From: an uncultured Hungatella sp.
Lineage (GTDB): Bacteria > Bacillota > Clostridia > Lachnospirales > Lachnospiraceae
Assembly (NCBI GenBank): GCA_947066955.1
Contig: CAMTAF010000003.1
Location: 1 to 64,000 of the forward strand
Reading direction: 5' to 3'
Length of the DNA stretch: 64,000 bases
Position 1 is the stretch's first letter. The number at the start of each line of letters is the position of its first letter. Shown here piece by piece: positions 50,939-62,600 of the stretch. The notes beneath the pieces were generated by a model. That model ran no database searches. It saw only the letters and a program-made list of their open reading frames with translations, and was not told the origin of the DNA. The translations under genes were made by a program, and so were the position numbers.

Positions 50939-51922
50939 ATGGTGACAATCAAAGATGTAGCAAGTGACGCGGGTGTAGCGGTGGGAACCGTATCCAAGGT
51001 GCTCAACGGCCATTATGTGAGCGCGGAAAATAAGCGCAAGGTGGAGGAGTCTGTGGAGCGGCTGGGCTATCAGATGAACTACTACGCCCGGGGACTGAAA
51101 ACCCAATATACCTATACGGTAGCTGTGATTGTACCCGATATCCTGACCCCGTTTTTCGCGTGTTTGGTCTATTATATCGAAAAGGAGCTGTACCGATACG
51201 GCTACAGGACTTTTCTGTGCCAGTCCATGCACGACGCGGAAAAAGATGTCTATTACCTGCAGCTGGCCCGCCAGAACAAGGTGGATGGAATCCTGGGAAT
51301 TACATTTAACACAACCGAGCTTTCCAAGGCAGGGGACATTCCGGTGGTCATGATCGACAGGCATCTTGAGAACAGCATCTGCGTCACCTCCGACAATTTC
51401 AACGGAGGAGAACTGGCGGCGGGGCAGCTCATTGACAGGGGAAGCAGGAATCTGCTGTTTATCCGTTCCGGTTCTCTTTTAAGCAGCGAGACGCTCAAGC
51501 GCGGCGACGGATTTGCCGCCGCCTGCAGGGAGAGGAAGATTCCCTGCCAGGTACTGGACTCGGGGGACGACGCGGGGGGCTATAACGTGGAGGGAATCTA
51601 CGGTTATCTGCGGGAGCACATGTCCGGCGGGAAGCTGGAATTTGACGGCATCTACACAAGCACCGACGGCCTGGGCCTGGCTGTGCTGGATCAGCTGAGG
51701 CGGCTGGGGATTCAGGTGCCGCAGGAGGTGCAGCTGATCGGCCATGACGGGATGAGACAGATGAACCGGGGAGCTTACCTTCTTTCCTCTATTGCCCAGC
51801 CAATCGAGGCCATGGCCCGGGCGGCGGTGGAAAATGTGATCCACCTTATCCGCAAGGAGCCTGTGGAGGAGCTTACCATCCTCCCGGTTAAGTTTGTAGA
51901 GGGCGGGACAACGCGGGAGTGA
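50939..51922 (+). CDS. LacI-family repressor, probably of the ABC/GH32-like operon
   Basis: 327 residues. HTH MVTIKDVASDAGVAVGTVSK with hinge helix YYARGLKTQ, then the sugar-binding core (VAVIVPDILTPFFACLVYYIE, VDGILGITFN, VTSDNFNGGELAAGQLIDRG, FDGIYTSTDGLGLAVL, VQLIGHDGMRQM). It is read in the same direction as the ABC operon, 149 bases after it, with its own promoter. The TGAAACGTTTCA operators at the head of that operon are the likely targets. It is convergent with the second lacI gene. Confidence 0.93.
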   Translation: MVTIKDVASDAGVAVGTVSKVLNGHYVSAENKRKVEESVERLGYQMNYYARGLKTQYTYTVAVIVPDILTPFFACLVYYIEKELYRYGYRTFLCQSMHDAEKDVYYLQLARQNKVDGILGITFNTTELSKAGDIPVVMIDRHLENSICVTSDNFNGGELAAGQLIDRGSRNLLFIRSGSLLSSETLKRGDGFAAACRERKIPCQVLDSGDDAGGYNVEGIYGYLREHMSGGKLEFDGIYTSTDGLGLAVLDQLRRLGIQVPQEVQLIGHDGMRQMNRGAYLLSSIAQPIEAMARAAVENVIHLIRKEPVEELTILPVKFVEGGTTRE

Positions 51923-51926
51923 TCGG

Positions 51927-52952
51927 TCAGTCCGTGGTCTCCCGGCGTATCAGAACAGGAGTCACTACCTGGTGGATCGGTTCCTTTAAGGGAACCGGTC
52001 TTCTTTTTTTCCGTTCATTCATCTGCGCCACCAGAAGTTCCATGGCCTGGAAGGCGATGGTTCCGATCTGCTGCCCCACAGTGCTGATGGGGATGATGGC
52101 GGAGCCGGCAATGGGGGAGTCGTCAAAGCCTACGATCCGGTACTCCTCCGGGAGGGCGCCGTACCTGCGCACGATCAGGTTTAGGAGGATATTGGCGTGA
52201 GTGTCATTGGAGACAAAGATCCCTTTCTTTTTGCCTTTATAGTCTGCTTCCAGTTCTTCAAAGATTTCTCTGAGCCGCTTTTCATTTTCCCTGTAGGTTT
52301 TGCCGAAAGAGTCCAGGATGAGTCTGTGGGGCCGGCTGTGTTCCTGGCAGGTGTCCAAAAATCCCCGGATCCTCTCATAGCCGGGGGTGGTCTCGGATAC
52401 CTTCTGGTTGAGATGAAACAGGATATCACAGTTGTTCCTGCACAGCAGGCTGGTGGCCTGGACAGCGCCCATGTAATTGTCCGTATTGACGCTGCAGGTA
52501 AATTGATCTTCCCGCTCAATGGTGACTATGGGGATATTGTAGGAGGCCAGCTCCTTTGAGGCGATGGTGTGGCTCAAAACGATGAGCCCCTCGATCTTGT
52601 AGGCCAGCAGTTCCTGGATGTACTGCCGCTCAATGTCCTTGTCTTTGTTCCCCTCAAACACCAGAAACTTGTATCCGAATTTTTCGTAGGTGGCCAGGAT
52701 CTCGGAGAGCATCTGGGCATAGTAGTGCATGTACAAATCCGGGATAATGATGCCCACAAACTCGGTTTTTCCGTTGGCCAGGATCCTGGCTACTTTATTT
52801 TCTTTATAGTTCAGAGCTTCTAAGGCCTGGGCGATGATCTGCTGGTTCTCTAAGGTCAGGGAATCCGGGTTGTTGAAATACCTGGAAATGGTTGTCTTGG
52901 AGAAATTGGTGTATTTGGCGATATCGTCAAAAGTGACATTCTTTTTTCCCAT
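51927..52952 (-). CDS. LacI-family repressor, probably of the sacA-PTS operon
   Basis: 341 residues. HTH VTFDDIAKYTNFSKTTISRY, hinge ENKVARILANGKTEFVG, then the core (IIIPDLYMHYYAQMLSEIL, IEGLIVLSH, VNTDNYMGAVQATSLL, FVSNDTHANILLNL, YRIVGFDDSPIAGSAI). The HTH belongs to the ScrR/TreR-like group that reads a CGG half-site, in keeping with the GTAACCGGTTAC palindrome between it and sacA. It is divergent from sacA. Confidence 0.92.
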   Translation of the reverse strand: MGKKNVTFDDIAKYTNFSKTTISRYFNNPDSLTLENQQIIAQALEALNYKENKVARILANGKTEFVGIIIPDLYMHYYAQMLSEILATYEKFGYKFLVFEGNKDKDIERQYIQELLAYKIEGLIVLSHTIASKELASYNIPIVTIEREDQFTCSVNTDNYMGAVQATSLLCRNNCDILFHLNQKVSETTPGYERIRGFLDTCQEHSRPHRLILDSFGKTYRENEKRLREIFEELEADYKGKKKGIFVSNDTHANILLNLIVRRYGALPEEYRIVGFDDSPIAGSAIIPISTVGQQIGTIAFQAMELLVAQMNERKKRRPVPLKEPIHQVVTPVLIRRETTD

Positions 52953-53022
52953 GTTTCATTGATTTCCTTTTCTTTGATTGATCCTGGTATTAGTTTATCA
53001 CATATAGAAGAAAAATGTAAGA

Positions 53023-53034
53023 GTAACCGGTAAT
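53023..53034. promoter_or_regulatory. Auxiliary LacI operator near the divergent lacI start
   Basis: GTAACCGGTAAT, 10 of 12 positions identical to the perfect operator at 53148-53159 and 125 bases from it. It would allow autoregulation or looping. Confidence 0.6.
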
Positions 53035-53107
53035 GTTACGGGTTTTGTGACATTTGTACAGAAAATATCAGAGACTTTATAGGTTATGACGAAACATAAA
53101 TACAGCA

Positions 53108-53159
53108 TTGACAAGTACTGAGGGGAGTGATAAGATATCAACATAAAGTAACCGGTTAC
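53108..53159 (+). promoter_or_regulatory. sacA promoter with overlapping LacI operator
   Basis: TTGACA (53108-53113), a 17-base spacer, TAAGAT (53131-53136), then the perfect palindrome GTAACCGGTTAC (53148-53159) just after the expected start site. A further GTAAC half-site follows near 53168. This is a typical repressor-controlled sugar promoter. Confidence 0.85.
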
Positions 53160-53199
53160 TTAACTAGTAACGTAACAGGTTTCAGACGGAGGAAAGAAC

Positions 53200-54687
53200 A
53201 TGACAAAACCAGTGAGCGCACAACTTTTAAAGGTCCGGAGAATGGAGAAAATGCAGATCCATGATATTCCGAAGGAAGAAAGGCCGGTTTTTCACATGTC
53301 ATCCCCCACAGGCTGGATCAATGATCCCAATGGATTTTCGGTATTCCAGGGTCAGTACCACTTGTTTTTCCAGTATCACCCGTTTAGCAAAAAGTGGGGG
53401 CCCATGCACTGGGGGCACTGTGTGAGCAGGGATCTGGTGAAGTGGGAGTACCTTCCGGCCGCCATGGCCCCGGATGAATCTTATGATGAGGGGGGATGCT
53501 ATTCGGGAAGCGCCATTGAGGCGGACGGGGAGCATGTGCTGGTCTACACAGGAGTTATGGACCGGTATCTGGATGACGGGTTCCATTATTACAGGCAGGT
53601 TCAATGTATGGCAAGGGGAGACGGTATCGATTATGTAAAGAATCGGGAGAACCCCGTCATTACAGGGGAGACCACTCCGGAGGGAAGCAGCCTGGAAGAT
53701 TTCCGGGATCCTAAGGTCTGGAAAGAGGACGACGGATATTACCTGGTGGTGGGAAGCCGGGCGGATGACGGAAGCGGGCAGATTCTGATGTACCGCTCCT
53801 TGGATCTGAATCAGTGGGAGTATGTGACGGTTCTGGATCAGAGTAAAAACAGATATGGAAAGATGTGGGAGTGTCCAGACTTCTTTCCCCTTGGGGACAA
53901 GCAGATCCTCGTGGTTTCACCTCAGGATATGCGGGCCGAGGGCCTGGAGTTCCACAACGGCAACAACTCCATCTTTATCTACGGACAGTATGATAAAGAG
54001 TCCCACGAATTTAAGCGGGAAAAGGTGATGTCTGCCGACTATGGCCTTGATTTCTACGCTCCTCAGACCTTGCTGGCCCCGGATGGACGCCGGATCCTGA
54101 TCGGCTGGATGCAGTCCTGGGACTCCAATATCACACCGGCCCATTTCCAGTGGTCCGGTATGATGACAGTGCCCAGAGAACTGACACTGGAGGGGGGACG
54201 GATTTATCAGAGGCCTGTCAGGGAACTGGAAGCGTACCGAAAGGAAATGGTTCGATATGAGGATGTGACCGTCACAGGCTCCACCTCGCTGGAGAATATC
54301 CGGGGCAGGGTTCTGGAACTTTTGGTGGAGATCACCGGATTTGAATTCGAGCATTTCCGAATTCAGTTCGGAAAAAATGACGTCTATGAGACCTTTGTGC
54401 AGTTCAGCCGCAAAAAAAGGTGCCTTACCATAGACAGAACTCATTCGGGGATCTACCGGGACGTTGTCTGCTGCCGAAAGATGGAGATCTCTCCCATGGC
54501 CAAAGACAATGGCGGGGAGGTATTAAAGCTCAGGATCCTGCTGGATAAGTATTCGGCGGAGGTGTTTGCCAATGACGGGGAGAAGGTGATGTCGTCCCTG
54601 TTCTATACCCCACTTGAGGCTGACGGGATCGTGTTTGACTGTGACGGGACGGCGCGGATGAATGTCGTGAAGTATGATCTTCAATAA
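53200..54687 (+). CDS. sacA: Sucrose-6-phosphate hydrolase / beta-fructofuranosidase (GH32)
   Basis: 495 residues. All three GH32 catalytic motifs are present: WINDPNG with nucleophile Asp42, FRDPK with Asp170, and WECPDFF with acid/base Glu224. The C-terminal beta-sandwich (LDKYSAEVFANDGEKVMSS) is typical. There is no signal peptide, so the enzyme is cytoplasmic and would split sucrose-6-phosphate from the adjacent PTS into glucose-6-phosphate and fructose. GGAGG precedes the ATG. It is first in an operon with PTS IIBCA, a metallo-hydrolase and a fructokinase. Confidence 0.95.
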   Translation: MTKPVSAQLLKVRRMEKMQIHDIPKEERPVFHMSSPTGWINDPNGFSVFQGQYHLFFQYHPFSKKWGPMHWGHCVSRDLVKWEYLPAAMAPDESYDEGGCYSGSAIEADGEHVLVYTGVMDRYLDDGFHYYRQVQCMARGDGIDYVKNRENPVITGETTPEGSSLEDFRDPKVWKEDDGYYLVVGSRADDGSGQILMYRSLDLNQWEYVTVLDQSKNRYGKMWECPDFFPLGDKQILVVSPQDMRAEGLEFHNGNNSIFIYGQYDKESHEFKREKVMSADYGLDFYAPQTLLAPDGRRILIGWMQSWDSNITPAHFQWSGMMTVPRELTLEGGRIYQRPVRELEAYRKEMVRYEDVTVTGSTSLENIRGRVLELLVEITGFEFEHFRIQFGKNDVYETFVQFSRKKRCLTIDRTHSGIYRDVVCCRKMEISPMAKDNGGEVLKLRILLDKYSAEVFANDGEKVMSSLFYTPLEADGIVFDCDGTARMNVVKYDLQ

Positions 54688-54693
54688 AATACA

Positions 54694-56747
<2,054 letters not shown>

Positions 56748-56758
56748 GGGCAGCCGGA

Positions 56759-56787
56759 CCCGCCGCCGGACATTTCCCCGCGGCGGG
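56759..56787 (+). other. GC-rich stem-loop between PTS and metallo-hydrolase genes
   Basis: CCCGCCGC (56759-56766) pairs with GCGGCGGG (56780-56787). No T tract follows, so it is more likely an mRNA processing or stability element than a terminator. Confidence 0.65.
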
Positions 56788-56835
56788 CCGGATGACGGGC
56801 CAAAAAAGATTTCGCAGGAAAGGAAGAAAAAGGTT

Positions 56836-57669
56836 ATGGAGATTCAGTACTTGGGAACAGCGGCAGCAGAAGGGTGGCCGGCTCTTTTCTGCGATTGCCC
56901 CATCTGCCACAACGCGCGGAAGGAAGGGGGCAGGGAGCTTCGGACCAGGACCCAGTCCATAGTTGACGGAAAGATTTTGATTGATTTTCCGCCAGATACC
57001 TATGCCCACGCCCTGAAAAATTCCTTAAATCTGGGACAGATTCAGCACCTGCTGATCACACACTCCCACATGGATCATTTTTTCCCGGTGGAGCTGATTC
57101 ACCGCCATGAGCATTTCGGCCACAACTCTAAGGGCATGCTCTATGTGTATGGAAACGAGACAGTGGAGAAAGGGTTTTATGACGCAGTGCTCATTGACCG
57201 GTTTAAGGTTCATCCGCTGGATGACAGCGTAAAGTTTATTCGCGTGAAACCCTTTGAGGATTTTGAGGCAGAAGGGTATCACATTGTCCCCGTGGCCGCG
57301 GACCATGACAAGAGGGAGACCTGCCTGATCTATATTATTGAGAAGGATGGAAAATGTCTGCTGTACGGCCACGACACAGGGCTGAACTTAAGCGCGGAGG
57401 CGTGGGAACGGATTTTCAGCTATCAGTATGATCTGGTTTCCATGGATGCCACTATGGGACAGCAGAAGACCAGCGGCTATCACATGGGCCTTAGGGACGA
57501 TGTGGAGTTTGTGGGGCTGTTGGAGGAAAAGGGATGCATTCACAAAGATACCGTGAAAGTGATCAACCATTTTTCCCACAATGGGGGGATGACCCACAGG
57601 GAGCTGGAGAGGTTTGCCGGGGAGCACGGGATGATCGCTGCCTACGACGGCATGAGAATAAATTTTTAA
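56836..57669 (+). CDS. Metallo-beta-lactamase-fold hydrolase (PhnP-like)
   Basis: 277 residues. LGTAAAEGWPALFCDCPICHNA resembles the PhnP N-terminus with its structural zinc cysteines. The metal motif is LITHSHMDHFFP, with further ligands in VPVAADHDKRE, LLYGHDTG and the closing INHFSHNGG. PhnP is a phosphodiesterase acting on cyclic phosphosugars, so hydrolysis of a phosphorylated sugar by-product is possible here. It lies inside the sucrose operon, 12 bases before fructokinase. Confidence 0.85.
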   Translation: MEIQYLGTAAAEGWPALFCDCPICHNARKEGGRELRTRTQSIVDGKILIDFPPDTYAHALKNSLNLGQIQHLLITHSHMDHFFPVELIHRHEHFGHNSKGMLYVYGNETVEKGFYDAVLIDRFKVHPLDDSVKFIRVKPFEDFEAEGYHIVPVAADHDKRETCLIYIIEKDGKCLLYGHDTGLNLSAEAWERIFSYQYDLVSMDATMGQQKTSGYHMGLRDDVEFVGLLEEKGCIHKDTVKVINHFSHNGGMTHRELERFAGEHGMIAAYDGMRINF

Positions 57670-57681
57670 GGGGGACGTGAA

Positions 57682-58662
57682 ATGAAATCCTATGATGTTG
57701 TGGCTCTGGGAGAGCTGTTGATTGATTTTACGGAAAATGGCGTCAGCGGCCAGGGAAATCCGATTATGGAGGCAAATCCCGGGGGAGCGCCCTGCAATGT
57801 CCTGTCCATGCTAAGCCGCCTTGGGCACAAAACCGGGTTTATCGGAAAGGTAGGGCGCGACGGCTTCGGAGATCAGCTGCGCAAGGCCTTGGTTGAGGTA
57901 GGAATCGGGACAGAAGGGCTCGTCCAGGATGAGCATGTGCATACCACGCTGGCATTTGTCCACAGGAGAGAAGACGGGGACCGTGAATTCTCCTTTTACC
58001 GGAACCCGGGGGCGGACATGATGTTAAGTGAGGAGGATTTGAAGGCAGATATGATCCAGGACTGCCGGATCTTTCACTTCGGAACTCTCTCCATGACCCA
58101 CGAGGGGTGCAGGAAGGCCACCAGAAAGGCCGTGGAGATGGCTCAGGCAGGGGGAGCGATGTTGTCCTTTGACCCGAATCTGAGGGAGGCTTTGTGGGAG
58201 AGTTTAGAGGATGCCAGGGCCCAGGTTTCCTACGGGCTGGAGCACTGCCAGATCTTAAAGATATCAGACAATGAGCTCCAGTGGTTTACAGGCGCGGAGG
58301 ATTTTGACGAGGGAATCAAAATCCTCCGGCAAAGATATGAGATACCGCTGATCCTGCTGTCCCTTGGAAAGGACGGGAGCCGGGCTTACACCAGAGAGTG
58401 CCGGGTGGAGGTGCCGGCGGTGATCCAGGAAAATACCGTTGAGACCACAGGCGCGGGGGACACCTTCGGAGGTTGCGCGCTCCACTACGTTCTTTCCCGC
58501 GGGTGGCGCAGGTACGGGGAGGAGGAGCTGAGGGAAATGCTCCGGTTCGCCAACGGGGCGGCCTCCATTGTCACCACGCGCAAAGGCGCTCTCCGGGTTA
58601 TGCCGGGGCCGGAGGAGATCGAAGCCTTAGTGAAGGACCGCTTCCACCACCTCGAAGTCTAA
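57682..58662 (+). CDS. Fructokinase (PfkB family)
   Basis: 326 residues. It opens with YDVVALGELLIDFTENG and NPGGAPCNVLSMLSRLG (sugar site), with the mid-signature LSFDPNLREALW and the ATP/anion-hole motif TTGAGDTFGGCALHYV containing the catalytic Asp. It phosphorylates the fructose released by SacA to fructose-6-phosphate. GGGGG precedes the ATG. Its last 36 bases overlap the 3' end of the convergent minus-strand gene, and no terminator is seen between them. Confidence 0.93.
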   Translation: MKSYDVVALGELLIDFTENGVSGQGNPIMEANPGGAPCNVLSMLSRLGHKTGFIGKVGRDGFGDQLRKALVEVGIGTEGLVQDEHVHTTLAFVHRREDGDREFSFYRNPGADMMLSEEDLKADMIQDCRIFHFGTLSMTHEGCRKATRKAVEMAQAGGAMLSFDPNLREALWESLEDARAQVSYGLEHCQILKISDNELQWFTGAEDFDEGIKILRQRYEIPLILLSLGKDGSRAYTRECRVEVPAVIQENTVETTGAGDTFGGCALHYVLSRGWRRYGEEELREMLRFANGAASIVTTRKGALRVMPGPEEIEALVKDRFHHLEV

Positions 58663-59688
58663 GGGCGTCAAGTGGGCCAGATCGTTCCGGGCCTTGCGGA
58701 ATAGGTCCAGCTCCTGGTATGCCTGGGGAGTCACGGAGATGTTCCCCGCGCCCACCAGCCGGACCAGCTGCCCCAGCTCCACCTCCTGGGGGCTGACGAT
58801 CACCTCCCCCAGGGCGTTGGAGATGGGGAGGGCGGCCGAGATCTCCTTGTGGTGCTGGCCTACAAAGCGGCTCCGGTATTTTTCAATAACCGGAAAGATC
58901 AGCTTGATCTGGCACTCCCACAGGAGGCTGTCAATGCGGCTCTTGTCTAGGTCCATGACAAAAGGCGAACCGTCGCTGTGGCATTCCGATTCCATCACCA
59001 GGGCCAGGACCTTTGCCGGGTCACGCAGAAAGGCGAGACCGCGGCGGAGGCACTGGGCGCACAGCTCCATGTCGTCGCTGCAGATGGTGGAGACCATCTC
59101 CGCCAGATAGGGGCGCAGGGACGACCGGATGGCGATGTCTGTGCTGGCAAGGGCGCAGAAGGTGAATTTATCGTAGGCGTCTATGTTGTCGGAAAAGCTG
59201 ATGTGCTGGATCCCTTTCACGGCTTTTGGTTTTTTGACGCTGTCCCTTGTCTCCAGGATAAACACGGCAGGAGACATGTGGGAGGGCACGTTCTTGTTGT
59301 AGTCCGCGATAAAGCGGCTCCACTCCTCCAGCTTCTTCTGGGACACCTCCTTTACCCAGATGTAGGAGGAATTCAGCACAATATCCTCGCTCTTTGCCAG
59401 GAAGGAGGCATAGGACATCCCGTACCGGTAGGATGCCCTTTTTTCTTTTTTGCAGTAATTTTCCAGAAGGTACTGTCCCACGTCGCCTTCCGGGCAGTCG
59501 ATCGAAACCAGACGGTTTAAAGAGTTCTCCCCGTTTAGGATCTCCGCGATCATCTCATACATGGTCTCATGCCAGGGGACAAAAGCAGGCATGCTCAAGA
59601 TGACGCTTTTGTTGCCCAGGATGGCATCCGTGACCATATCGATAAAGTGTTTTGCCTTGGTTATCTGTTTCCACCAGATCTGTTCCAT
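58627..59688 (-). CDS. Unknown protein with C-terminal HEPN-like RNxxxH motif; partner of the giant ATPase
   Basis: 353 residues. The N-terminal region (AKHFIDMVTDAILGNKSVIL, VSIDCPEGDVGQYLLENYC) looks like a degenerate nucleotide-binding fold without a Walker A lysine. The middle has many charged helices. The C-terminus LFRKARNDLAHLTPLDFEVV contains R334-N-D-L-A-H339, the Rx4H catalytic signature of HEPN ribonucleases, in the usual Asn-after-Arg form, followed by the common TPLDFEVVE helix. It starts three bases after the stop of the large ATPase gene, so the two are coupled. An RNase effector in a two-gene conflict system is the inference. Confidence 0.7.
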   Translation of the reverse strand: MEQIWWKQITKAKHFIDMVTDAILGNKSVILSMPAFVPWHETMYEMIAEILNGENSLNRLVSIDCPEGDVGQYLLENYCKKEKRASYRYGMSYASFLAKSEDIVLNSSYIWVKEVSQKKLEEWSRFIADYNKNVPSHMSPAVFILETRDSVKKPKAVKGIQHISFSDNIDAYDKFTFCALASTDIAIRSSLRPYLAEMVSTICSDDMELCAQCLRRGLAFLRDPAKVLALVMESECHSDGSPFVMDLDKSRIDSLLWECQIKLIFPVIEKYRSRFVGQHHKEISAALPISNALGEVIVSPQEVELGQLVRLVGAGNISVTPQAYQELDLFRKARNDLAHLTPLDFEVVEAVLH

Positions 59689-59691
59689 AGT

Positions 59692-62600
59692 TTAATCCTC
59701 CTGACGGGTGGCATAGTCCAGAATCTCGTCGTCGATCTTCTGCATGCTCCCCATCATCTGACAGAAATTGTGCCTGGCGAACCGGTAGCGCCCGTCGCCC
59801 GCGTACTGAAGCACATTCAGCTCCCGCATCTCCTCCATGAGGGCCGCCACCTTCTCCTTGGTGAGGGAGGAGATCCTGGTGATGCCGTAGCCGTCGGCAG
59901 TGGAGAGGATATCCGCCGCGCCGCACCCGTTCTGTCCCTTGTTGTTGTGATAGTTGTAGGCTGTGAGAAGGGCGATGAGATAGTAGTAATCGTCGTCGCC
60001 GTATTTCAGGGTGATGAAAAATTTCTCCCTGATCTGCTCTTCCAAAGTTTTGTCGGAGAGAGCCTTCTTGATGTGCTCCTCCCTGACAATGTAGGGCGGC
60101 GTCTCGGTCTCCGAGTATCCGGCGTAATCCCGCCTCATGGCCTCCACAAGCTTGGCGCAGTACAACTGGAGGAGACCTGGAAAATAGTTTGTGGTGCCGA
60201 AGATGGTGGAGATGAGCATCTGGGTCTTGCTGTCATCGGGGAACCGGAAGCCAAGGTAGAACAGGGGAATCTCCAAAAGCTCTCTGGCCTCCGTGGACTT
60301 AAAGGGAGTCACTGTCAGGGAGCTTAGGTGGGTGAGAACCCTGTTGTTGCTCAATGCGGTATTTTTCTTAAAGCGCACAATGTTGCGGAGTCCGGCCACC
60401 ACGAATTTGAACCGCCCGGCGCCCACGCTCTGGATATCTTTCAGAGAGTCAAAGGGCCTGTAATCCACGGCCTCGCAGCTCTCGATAAACACGTCCGCCT
60501 CGTCCATCAGCAGCAGGAGGTAGGGGATATGGTCCGGGCCGGAGGTGTCCCGCAGCCGGTTCTTCACATCCCGGGACAGCTCATCCCAGTCCTCTGTGAT
60601 ATGCTCGGTTTTTAAGATCCCCTCGTCGTACAGGGCTCCCGAGATCTTCCTGGCAGCAGCCCGGTAATCTAAGCCTTTTAAGTCAACCAGGATAGCCCTG
60701 TCCCCGTTCTCGTCCATATTGATGTCGCTGCAGGCCATGCGCAGGAGAGCGGACTTGCCCAGCTGGCGCCCGCCGTAGACAATATTCACCCCTGAGGCTG
60801 ACTCGATCTTTTCCAGCTCATGTTTCCTTCCCATAAAGATCTCAGGGGGCATGATCTTGGCGGAGTCGGACACATAGGGCTGGCAGGCGGCAAATGGGAT
60901 GGTCACGGCCATGAGCATCCGGTTGACTGCGGTCTCCGAGTAGTGGTTGGCTAAGTAGACCAGCACCACCCGGTCGATGACCAGAAAGGTCTTGGCGCTG
61001 AATTCGGTTTTCGTCTTTCTGGCAAGCTCCCTTCTGTCCGGAAGGGTCAGGGTGTGGTCCAAGAGAATCAGGGTGTTTTTCGCTGTGCCGATCTCCTTAA
61101 AGGTATCGATGAGCCGCCCCGCATCCATTTTTCCGAAAATATTCACCACCCGGAAGCCCTTTTCCTCTGCCTCTGAGCCAAAGACAGAGACAGGGTGCTT
61201 GTAATTGCTCTTCCGGCCGTTGACAGGGCGCTTGAGAGTCACCTGGTAGTGGTCCTTGCCCTGGATCGGGGCGTGCACTGTCACATTCTCCACGGCAAAA
61301 CCAAGGGCCATGAGAAGGTTCTGGATCTTGAGGGCAGGAGTTCCGCTGCCTTTTGGCCAGTTCTCCACCAGGCGGCCCGCGCCCCTGGCATCTTTATTGT
61401 GTCCCTTTAACAGGCGGGACTGGAGGGTGGCCCGGGCGGTTCCGGCCTGGCTGGAATTTAAGGCATATTCCCGCAGGAATTCATCCAGATAGTCGTGCTG
61501 GATAAAATTGAAGTCAGATTCCAAGTCATTGGCCATGAGGCGGTTTAAAAGGTCCTCGGCGGCAGCGTAGTTCTGGGAGTCGATCCTGGAGCGAATCTGG
61601 GCCACTGCGTCAGAGACAAGGTCACTGTCCGCCCAGCCCGGATTCTCCTTCTGGTAGGACGACAAACTGGCCATCAAGTCCACGCCCCTGACCTGGGCGT
61701 CGTCCTTGATCTTCTTGCGGATGGAGGCCAGAATCTTGTAGAAAAATCCGTAATTGTCTGTTTCCATGGCCCACTCATACCAGAAATTCATGATCTGTAT
61801 CAGGGCCTCTTTCCGGTCTTCGGTTGTGTTGTCGATCTGGCCGTAGCTCTGGGCGAGCTCTAAGTCCTCTATAAATCCCCTGCGCTTGTTCTCCATGTCC
61901 TTCCTGGGGTAGAGGAGAGCATTTTCAATGCTGCTGTCTAAGAGTTCCCGGTTCTTCACTGTGCCGGGATATTTCCGGAGAACCTGGAGGATCAGGGCAG
62001 CGGAGCCATAGTCATCCCCGCCTTTAAAGATCTCTGTGAGTCTGGACTCTAAGTCCCTCTCCGGCGAGGAAAAATGGTCCTCGATCCTGGAGAGGACGGA
62101 CAGTTCCGGAATCTCATTGACATCATCAAGGACAGGGAGATAGTCGTCATCCAGCAGAACCTTGTCGTTTTTGAGAAATCCCAGGTAAAAATATTGGCTG
62201 GAATCCTCATCGTAGGTTCCCTCCAGACGGGCCGCAAGCTCTGTCAGGGTGGCTCCGAGAACCGCCTGCCCTGCCCGGTCCTTCGCCGAGGATGGGGGAT
62301 TCTTTTTAAATTGGGAGACAGCGTCCCTGATATTTTTCAAAAGATTGTCTCTTGTGCGCCTGTAGCTGATAAAGGCCGGGTCATTTTCATCAATGGAATT
62401 GTCCTCAAGGGCGGACACGTAGTTGCACAGGATCACCACCACCTTCTTCACCAGCTTAAAGAGATTCATGCGCAGGCTGCTCATAAGGTCCGAGGACCGC
62501 TTCACAAGGCGCATATTGGCGGCAGCCAGATCCCAGTTAGTGTCCAAGACGTGGTCGATCTTGGAGGGATCGATGTTGTCCGCCGTGACGTCGGCCCCGT

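Noticed and set aside
59569-60615. Long plus-strand ORFs opposite the giant ATPase gene
   Set aside because: They are antisense shadows of a GC-rich coding frame with clear Walker motifs on the minus strand.
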